From assembly GCA_026987995.1 (NCBI GenBank), contig JALSMC010000184.1:1-14408 (forward strand): 14,408 bases of DNA, given 5' to 3'. The notes under the pieces were generated by a model, which was given only the letters and a program-made list of their open reading frames with translations, was not told where the DNA came from and made no database searches. This stretch comes from Sulfurimonas sp. Its GTDB lineage: Bacteria > Campylobacterota > Campylobacteria > Campylobacterales > Sulfurimonadaceae. Made by a program: the position numbers and the translations under genes. Positions 9,801 through 14,408 of this stretch are shown one piece after another. Positions within the stretch are counted from its first letter, which is position 1; each line of letters starts with the position of its first letter.

Positions 9801-9900
9801 TGAAAATGGCTGTGATTATATTCAAGGTTATCTCTACTCAAAACCACTTCCAGCAGATGAATTTGAAGAGTTTATCAAAACATTCAAAAAAGCTGTGTAA
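6832..9900 (+). CDS. Dual periplasmic-binding-domain sensor with GGDEF and EAL domains
   Basis: A 1022-residue inner-membrane signalling protein. Residues 1-19 are a signal peptide ending SYASA. An NMT1/THI5-type binding domain follows (about 22-310; VVQLEWKYQFQFAGFIMAKE near the start), then an SBP_bac_3-type domain (about 330-550; VDPEWKPFEW at 336-345). One TM helix (about 558-577) leads to a GGDEF domain (about 592-755) and an EAL domain (about 770-1018). The GGDEF signature is SGDEF at 672-676, a variant that can be active; the product-inhibition RxxD site reads KKKS (663-666) and is lost. The EAL catalytic set looks complete: E800, N859, E894, D921, D922, K942, E978 and Q998. Binding of ligand outside would tune c-di-GMP synthesis or breakdown inside. 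The ligand is unknown. The gene sits alone between the NO and nitrate-assimilation operons, so control by a nitrogen compound is possible but unproven. Confidence 0.88.
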   Translation: MNKFLFIFFMIFTASYASASQKIVVQLEWKYQFQFAGFIMAKELGFYKELGLDVSLQESTKHVDVADVVDGKIDYLVSNSLLLYNEEGLYDLTLLATYFQTSPLVFAVQPDILKVQDLKGKKIVINDSERTNSSLAVLLKHYAIDTNNTTFIQPNYEMNDFIQKKVDAVAAFTSDELFELDEKGVDYNIIDPVDYGYTTTAINLFANYDKVINNPQEITNFLEATKKGWKYALNHIDEATALIHEKYRPEKSLDALKYEANVTKKLMIESLYDIGEINSANLVASYEQLVKLGLFQKSIYDLHMLSLETYKNRQHLYLSQEQRQYLKTKKEISICVDPEWKPFEWIDENGEYKGMGADYFDAFISQVGIPYHLHKTQNWAQTLDSLKSGKCDLLPMVSITKPRKEFLSFTDAYYKMPYVVATTLDKPFIEDISTQLDKKFAVIRDSAVIDSAKKLYPSIKFVEVSTVAEGISFVREGKVYGLINTTAVISQLMYEEGFIDIKIAGALPIGYKMAIGVRKEEPYLRNILQKAIQNFPVDKKETIEQRWLSIVVSQKQDFTLVYIVLSVALLLLSAFFYRQILLKKLNRRLEALAHFDTLTKLPNRSLFYDRLHKTINGAKHDNKQFALFFIDLDRFKQINDSLGHHIGDEVLKIISQRLSRIVKKKSTIARLSGDEFTIIMESADVEEDATVLVKEILEVCTQTISIVGETLYLSASVGISMYPQDAQEANDLVKFADTAMYKAKEEGKNRYKFYSKEFTILALKKATLQNRLRDAIKNDEFVVHYQVQINAQNNSIIGMEALVRWVQSNGNIISPASFIPIAEETGLIVEIDQIVMKKAMAQLAYWTQNDLFNGTLSLNLAAKLLAQENFIEIVQENLKFYSIDAKRIEFELTESDIMARPQEAIKKLNRLHNLGVKISVDDFGTGYSSLSYLKRFPIDKLKIDQSFVRDLPSDEEDCAIVKAIIALGESLSLTLLAEGVEEESQKLFLVENGCDYIQGYLYSKPLPADEFEEFIKTFKKAV

Positions 9901-9922
9901 AATTTAAACAGAGATTTTCTCC

Positions 9923-9946
9923 TAAAAATAGATTTTTATGTATAAT
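9923..9946 (+). promoter_or_regulatory. Promoter of the nitrate assimilation operon with adjacent dyad
   Basis: TATAAT at 9941-9946 lies 28 bp before ATG 9975, with GGAG at 9965-9968 as ribosome site. Immediately upstream, TAAAAAT-AG-ATTTTTA (9923-9938) is a perfect 7-bp-arm dyad spanning the spacer, where a regulator could act. Its low complexity means chance is a real alternative. No -35 consensus is evident. Confidence 0.5.
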
Positions 9947-9974
9947 TGCGAATATTAAGCCAGCGGAGAAGTAT

Positions 9975-11543
9975 ATGCAAACGCCACTAGAAAGTTTTAT
10001 AGACCACAAAGCCGATACAGGAATGCAGTGTGGTTCTTACGGCATAGATGTACCAGCACTCAAAGAGGGTGAACAGTACCGTTTTCACTTTGACGCGGTT
10101 GCTTGTGTTGGGTGTCGCTGTTGTGAAGTGGCCTGTAATGAGCAAAATAATAATCCCGCAGATATAAAATGGCGTAGAGTTGGAGAGATGGAGGGAGGAG
10201 AGTTTCCTGCGTTTACACAGATGCTCAACTCCATGTCATGTAACCACTGTATAGACCCTGAGTGTCTTATAGGCTGTCCTACAAATTCATACATAAAAAT
10301 CCAAGAGACTGGTATAGTTATTCACGATGATGACACTTGCATTGGGTGCCAGTACTGTACATGGAACTGTCCTTATGAAGTACCTGTTTTTCACGAAGAA
10401 CGAAATATCGTTACAAAATGTCATATGTGTCATGAGCGCCTTGATGTGGGTCAATCTCCTGCTTGTGTTCAAGCATGTCCAACAGGTGCAATAGAGATAG
10501 AAGCGGTAAACATACAAGAGTGGTTAGAACGTGATATTGACAAAGAGGCAAATATGCCCTTTCTCCCAGATGCTCGTATAACAAACTCAACTACACGCTA
10601 CACACTTCCAGATAACCTACCACAAGATATGAAAGAGGTAGATGAGCATATACTTAAACCTGGACACAAAGAGTTACCACTTGTTTTTATGACAGTACTG
10701 ACTCAGATTTCTTTAGGTGGATTTCTCGCACTCTTTTTAGGCGATGTTATGAGTCTTTTCGGATTTGAAGCGACAAACTGGATTATGGCTCTTTTAGTGA
10801 TGTTACCAGCGGCATTAGGTCTGCCTCTTTCAGCACTACATCTTGGTCGTCCATTTTTAGCACTTACTGCCATGAAAAACATAAAAACTTCTTGGCTCTC
10901 TCGTGAAGCCGCTGCACTTGGAGCCTTTGTTGGGCTGATGAGTGGTGTTGTGGCTGTATACTTTTTTGAAGTAAATCATATCTTGCGTTTAGCCCTTGAG
11001 AGTGTAACACTCTTTATTGGTCTTTACGGTATCTATGCACAAGCGATGATATACCGTATAAAAGCCCGTCCTTCATGGGATAGAGTGACAACAAACTTCA
11101 AGTTCTTTGGTGTTGCTTATGTGGGAGTATTTCTTTTAGCATTTTTAAGCTCACTACTCAGTCTAAGTGATGTAGTTATTCCACTTATCGCTATGGGAAT
11201 GCTAGGAGCTTTAGCACAACTTTTCTTTACCTATGAAGATACAAGAAGTTTAGATACCATAGAGGCGAACCAGTATCAATTACAACGCACAAAAAGACTC
11301 TTAAACGAGAACTTTCCTAAGATTAAAATAGGGCGAATAGTAAGTTTAGTGTTAAGTGGCGTTATACTACCTCTTTTAGCACTTGTTTTTGCAGGAAGTG
11401 GCTTTTTTGGACTTACTTCACTTGTGATGTTGTTTGTTTTACTTATCAGTTTTATGAGTGAGATAAGTGATAGATTTTTATTTTATACCACAGTTGCACC
11501 TCTAGGTATGGCGGGTGGATTTTTTGTAGGAAAACAACGATGA
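9975..11543 (+). CDS. Fused four-cluster ferredoxin / DmsC-type quinol anchor subunit
   Basis: One 522-residue protein joins a DmsB/NrfC-like electron-transfer domain to a DmsC-like membrane anchor. Four [4Fe-4S] motifs occur: C44/C47/C50/C54, C89/C92/C97/C101, C122/C125/C128/C132 and C149/C152/C164/C168. After a linker (about 200-235), eight or nine TM helices follow. The DmsC hallmark SALHLGRPFLALTAM is at 286-300 and TSWLSRE at 305-311. No Tat or Sec signal is present. Loops between helices 2-3, 4-5 and 6-7 are rich in Arg and Lys and the alternate loops are not, so the N-terminal Fe-S domain should be cytoplasmic. It overlaps the catalytic subunit by ATGA, so the two likely form one enzyme that oxidises menaquinol and feeds nitrate reduction. 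The family also serves DMSO, polysulfide and tetrathionate enzymes; the next genes favour nitrate. Confidence 0.85.
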   Translation: MQTPLESFIDHKADTGMQCGSYGIDVPALKEGEQYRFHFDAVACVGCRCCEVACNEQNNNPADIKWRRVGEMEGGEFPAFTQMLNSMSCNHCIDPECLIGCPTNSYIKIQETGIVIHDDDTCIGCQYCTWNCPYEVPVFHEERNIVTKCHMCHERLDVGQSPACVQACPTGAIEIEAVNIQEWLERDIDKEANMPFLPDARITNSTTRYTLPDNLPQDMKEVDEHILKPGHKELPLVFMTVLTQISLGGFLALFLGDVMSLFGFEATNWIMALLVMLPAALGLPLSALHLGRPFLALTAMKNIKTSWLSREAAALGAFVGLMSGVVAVYFFEVNHILRLALESVTLFIGLYGIYAQAMIYRIKARPSWDRVTTNFKFFGVAYVGVFLLAFLSSLLSLSDVVIPLIAMGMLGALAQLFFTYEDTRSLDTIEANQYQLQRTKRLLNENFPKIKIGRIVSLVLSGVILPLLALVFAGSGFFGLTSLVMLFVLLISFMSEISDRFLFYTTVAPLGMAGGFFVGKQR

Positions 11544-13846
11544 TAGCAAAGATAAAAGATTTTTTAGGTTTTGATATAAAAGAGGCGAAGTACAAGCTCT
11601 CACACGACCCAATGTTTGGTATGATAAGTGATGCAAATAAGCCTGATAAATGGGTTTTTTCAACATGTGGTTACTGTGGTGTTGGTTGTGGACTCTACAT
11701 CGGTGTTAAGGATGGAAAAGCAGTCTCAACAAAAGGTAACCCGGCTCATGGTGTTAACATGGGAACACTCTGTCCTAAAGGTTTGTCTGAACACCAGATG
11801 ATAAACTCTAAAGATAGAATAATTACACCACTTATAAAAAAAGATGGGAAATTAGAAGCGGCTTCATGGGATGAAACTTTTACTAAAGTGAGTTCTGAGT
11901 TTAAACGCATTGCCAAGACTCATGGTGAAAAAGCGGTAGCTGTCATTGGTACGGGTCAACTTCTAACAGAAGAGTTTTATACTCTTGGTAAGTTCGTACA
12001 ACTTGGTCTTAAAACAAATAATTTTGATGGAAATACTACTCTTTGTATGGCTTCTGCCGTTATGGGTTATAAGCAGTCTCTTGGAAGTGATGGTCCTGTT
12101 TCTTCTTATGAGGACTTTCAACATGCAGATACTATTTTTCTTATCGGTGCTAATATCGCAGATAATCACCCTATAATCACCCTGCATATAAACAAAAATC
12201 CAAATAAAAAAGTGATAGTAATAGACCCAAGAGCAAGTAAAACATCACAAATGGCGGATGTTTTTGTTCCTATAAAACCGCGTACTGATTTAGCACTTTA
12301 TAATGGGCTTGCATATATCGTGATGGAGCAGGGTTGGGAAGATGAGGGTTACATAAAAGCTAATACTAACGGCTATAAAGAGCTTAAAAAACACCTTCAA
12401 GATTATCCTCCTCAAGAGGTTGCAAATATTACGGGTATAGATGTAAAAACACTCTATGAACTCGCTCGTGAATTTGTTTCTAGTGACGCAGTTATCTCTG
12501 CATGGACTATGGGTGTTAACCAGTCTTTTATGGGTACAGATACGGTGAGCGCTATAATAAACTTACACCTACTAACAGGGCATATCGGAAGAGAGGGCAC
12601 AGGTCCTTTTTCTATTACGGGTCAATGTAACGCGATGGGTACTCGTGAGACAGGCTTTACTTCAAGCCTTCCAGGTTATAGAGGTTTTGGCGATGAGCAG
12701 GCTTTAAAAGAGTATGCGAGCATTGTAAATGTGCCAGAGGAAATAGTTCCAACATCTCGTGGGTATAAATATGCTGAGATAATAGATGCCATAGATAGAG
12801 GCGAGATAAAAGCTCTTTGGATAACAGCAACAAATCCACTAGTAAGCTTTGTAAACCAAGAAAAACTTCGTAAGACATTAGCTAAACTTGACCTACTCGT
12901 AGTACAAGATGCTTTTTTCGGAGATACAGCACAGATAGCAGATGTAGTCTTTGCAGCAGCAACATGGGGAGAAAAAGAGGGTGTCTACACAAACTCTGAA
13001 CGCCGATGTAACCGTGTAAACAAAGCAGTAGAGCCACAGGGTGACTCTAAAAGTGACTTTGATATCATACTAGAGTTTTCTAAGTACTTCGAGGGTGTAA
13101 ATGAGATGCTTTTTCCTTCATGGACGAAACCAGGGGATGCTTTTGATGAGTGGAAAAAAGTCTCTAAAGGACAGCTGTGTGACTACTCAGGTATAGACTA
13201 TGAACTGCTTGAGAGTGAAAATGGTGTGCAGTGGCCATGTAACGAAGCTAACCCTAAAGGTACGAAGCGTTTATACTCTCCTGACATGGCATTTAGAACT
13301 AAAGATAAAAAAGCAAATCTTATTTGTGCAGATTGGTTTCCTATGGCAGAGTCTCAAACACCAGAGTTCCCAGTCATACTCAACACGGGGCGAACGGTTG
13401 AGCAGTGGCATACACGTACTAAAACGCGAAGCATAGATATACTCAACGACTTAGCACCTGAAGCATGGGTAGATGTAAACCCTAAAGATGCACAAAAGCT
13501 CAAAGTAAAAAGTGGCGATAGAATGGCACTCTCTTCAGTTCGTGGTCGCATAGAAGATGTCATAGTTAGAGTGACTGGAAGTGTACGTGAAGGTAATGTT
13601 TTTGTACCTTTTCACTTTAATGAACAGCTTATAAATACTCTGACCAATGAGAGTTTTTGTCCAAAGTCAGGAGAGCCAAACTTTAAACAAACGGCGATTC
13701 AACTTCATTCAAGCGAAGTTCCAGAGGGACTTACTATAAAAGAGACAGAGATTAGTGGAGAGATAGAGCATCTTAAAACTACCTATGAGGGTATAAAAAC
13801 AAGTGTGGCGTTTAAAACAAAAGAAAAGTCTAGAGTAGATGGATAA
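11540..13846 (+). CDS. Assimilatory-type molybdopterin nitrate reductase, catalytic subunit (NasA/NarB-like)
   Basis: A 768-residue Mo-bis-MGD oxidoreductase that should reduce nitrate to nitrite. An N-terminal [4Fe-4S] site uses C43, C46, C50 (STCGYCGVGC) and C78 (TLCPKG). C169 in TTLCMASAVMGYKQSLGSDGP is the probable Mo ligand, as in NapA and NasA. NLHLLTGHIGREG and SITGQCNAMGTRE in the middle are typical of nitrate reductases, and the C-terminal dinucleotide-binding domain holds NTGRTVEQWHTRTKT. It is somewhat longer than many NarB/NasA proteins because about 40 residues precede the cluster. There is no twin-arginine signal, so it is cytoplasmic. Translationally coupled to the fused anchor gene and followed by nirA, it fits assimilation. 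A related formate dehydrogenase is less likely, as Cys rather than selenocysteine sits in a nitrate-type context. Confidence 0.85.
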   Translation: MIAKIKDFLGFDIKEAKYKLSHDPMFGMISDANKPDKWVFSTCGYCGVGCGLYIGVKDGKAVSTKGNPAHGVNMGTLCPKGLSEHQMINSKDRIITPLIKKDGKLEAASWDETFTKVSSEFKRIAKTHGEKAVAVIGTGQLLTEEFYTLGKFVQLGLKTNNFDGNTTLCMASAVMGYKQSLGSDGPVSSYEDFQHADTIFLIGANIADNHPIITLHINKNPNKKVIVIDPRASKTSQMADVFVPIKPRTDLALYNGLAYIVMEQGWEDEGYIKANTNGYKELKKHLQDYPPQEVANITGIDVKTLYELAREFVSSDAVISAWTMGVNQSFMGTDTVSAIINLHLLTGHIGREGTGPFSITGQCNAMGTRETGFTSSLPGYRGFGDEQALKEYASIVNVPEEIVPTSRGYKYAEIIDAIDRGEIKALWITATNPLVSFVNQEKLRKTLAKLDLLVVQDAFFGDTAQIADVVFAAATWGEKEGVYTNSERRCNRVNKAVEPQGDSKSDFDIILEFSKYFEGVNEMLFPSWTKPGDAFDEWKKVSKGQLCDYSGIDYELLESENGVQWPCNEANPKGTKRLYSPDMAFRTKDKKANLICADWFPMAESQTPEFPVILNTGRTVEQWHTRTKTRSIDILNDLAPEAWVDVNPKDAQKLKVKSGDRMALSSVRGRIEDVIVRVTGSVREGNVFVPFHFNEQLINTLTNESFCPKSGEPNFKQTAIQLHSSEVPEGLTIKETEISGEIEHLKTTYEGIKTSVAFKTKEKSRVDG

Positions 13847-13904
13847 AAAATAAACAACAAATGAGTCTCTTTTTAGATATAAATGGGTAAAATAGATAAA
13901 AAAA

Positions 13905-13913
13905 TGGTAGAAT
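13905..13913 (+). promoter_or_regulatory. Extended -10 promoter for nirA
   Basis: TGGTAGAAT is an extended -10 element (TGnTAnAAT) 28 bp before the nirA ATG. The 95-bp gap after the nitrate reductase gene shows no terminator, so nirA may be read both from the operon and from this site. Confidence 0.4.
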
Positions 13914-13941
13914 TCGAAATATATAAGCAGATGGACAGGGA

Positions 13942-14408
13942 ATGAAGGTATTAGAAAAAGCACATAAAGTTAGAAGTTACAAACTTAATAAGATTGAAGA
14001 ACTTAAAAAACTAAAAACACCACAAGAAGCATATGATAAGTTAGATGAGTATGCAAAAAATGGTTTTGATTCTGTTCCCGCGGAAGATAAGTCATACTTT
14101 TTAAAATGTTTTGGTATCTACTACCGTCCTGCAACTCCAGAAAAATTTATGTTTAAACTCCGTATTCCTGGTGGTTTTATGACATCAGCTCAGGCAAAAG
14201 TCATAGGTGAATGTTCTCAAGAGTTTGGACAAAACTACCTTGACTTAACAACGCGCCAGCAGATAGAACTACGCTACTTAAGTGTTGAGAGTTTACCTAT
14301 AATAGTAAAGCGTTTAGATGCAGTTGGATTGTCCGGTCACCAAACTGGAGTAGATAATATTCGAGGTATTGTCTCTGACCCTTTTGATGACATGGCGTTT
14401 GATAATGT
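13942..14408 (+). CDS. nirA: NirA-type nitrite/sulfite reductase (5' part, cut by window)
   Basis: The first 155 codons of a siroheme/[4Fe-4S] reductase that takes nitrite to ammonium, usually with ferredoxin as donor. The first ferredoxin-like repeat is clear: FMFKLRIPGGFMTSAQAK at about 70-87, then YLDLTTRQQIELRYL at about 99-113 and GLSGHQTGVDNIRG at about 128-141. The siroheme and cluster cysteines lie beyond the window. The start ATG 13942 is preceded by GGACAGGGA; ribosome-site spacing is unusual, but no better in-frame start exists. Sulfite reductase belongs to the same family, but following a nitrate reductase argues for nitrite. Confidence 0.85.
   Translation, partial: MKVLEKAHKVRSYKLNKIEELKKLKTPQEAYDKLDEYAKNGFDSVPAEDKSYFLKCFGIYYRPATPEKFMFKLRIPGGFMTSAQAKVIGECSQEFGQNYLDLTTRQQIELRYLSVESLPIIVKRLDAVGLSGHQTGVDNIRGIVSDPFDDMAFDN

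Noticed and set aside
9911..9921. GAGA-TTT-TCTC hairpin as terminator of the sensor gene
   Set aside because: Four-bp arms without a following T run are too weak.
11540..13846. Formate dehydrogenase or periplasmic NapA
   Set aside because: There is no Tat signal, no selenocysteine context, and a nitrite reductase gene follows; the motifs around C169 and the GQCNAMGTRE region fit nitrate reductases.
13709..13963. Minus-strand 84-codon ORF over the nitrate reductase end
   Set aside because: It spans the end of one gene, the promoter region and the start of nirA; its composition is typical of an AT-rich shadow frame.

Overview
The window (about 35-38% G+C by eye, AT-rich spacers, dense ATGA-type overlaps) looks like a chromosomal stretch of a nitrate-respiring Campylobacterota bacterium, most likely Sulfurimonas or a close relative. 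That placement rests on protein style, base composition and gene content, and no search was run. It joins two nitrogen-oxide modules, one for nitric oxide and one for nitrate assimilation, with a c-di-GMP sensor protein between them.

Left part, minus strand (1-5440): a cNor operon reading norC-norB-norD-norQ, with 3-10 nt between genes, followed by a NarK/NasA-family nitrate/nitrite transporter cut by the window edge. NorC and NorB form the membrane nitric oxide reductase, and NorD and NorQ are its VWA/AAA+ maturation pair. A 107-bp gap before narK carries a TATAAT box and two related palindromes 34 bp apart, so narK probably has its own promoter.

Centre, plus strand (5564-6800): a divergently transcribed Rrf2-family, NsrR-like [Fe-S] repressor gene, then norE (heme-copper oxidase subunit III-like) and two very short single-TM ORFs. 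The norC/rrf2 spacer holds two copies of an inverted repeat with half-site AATACTAC and a 6-bp centre. They are placed to cover both promoters, so they are probable operators for NO-responsive control of both operons.

Middle (6832-9900): one 1022-residue protein with a signal peptide, an NMT1/THI5-type binding domain, an SBP_bac_3-type binding domain, one TM helix, a GGDEF domain and an EAL domain. It is a periplasmic ligand sensor coupled to c-di-GMP turnover.

Right part, plus strand (9975-14408): a nitrate assimilation operon. First is a fused four-cluster ferredoxin/DmsC-type quinol anchor, then a NasA/NarB-type molybdopterin nitrate reductase without a Tat signal, then the first 155 codons of a NirA-type nitrite reductase. 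By charge distribution the anchor's Fe-S domain lies in the cytoplasm, so the layout suggests menaquinol-fed cytoplasmic nitrate reduction followed by nitrite reduction to ammonium. This is the most interesting arrangement in the window.

No tRNA, rRNA, CRISPR array, insertion sequence or convincing intrinsic terminator was seen.
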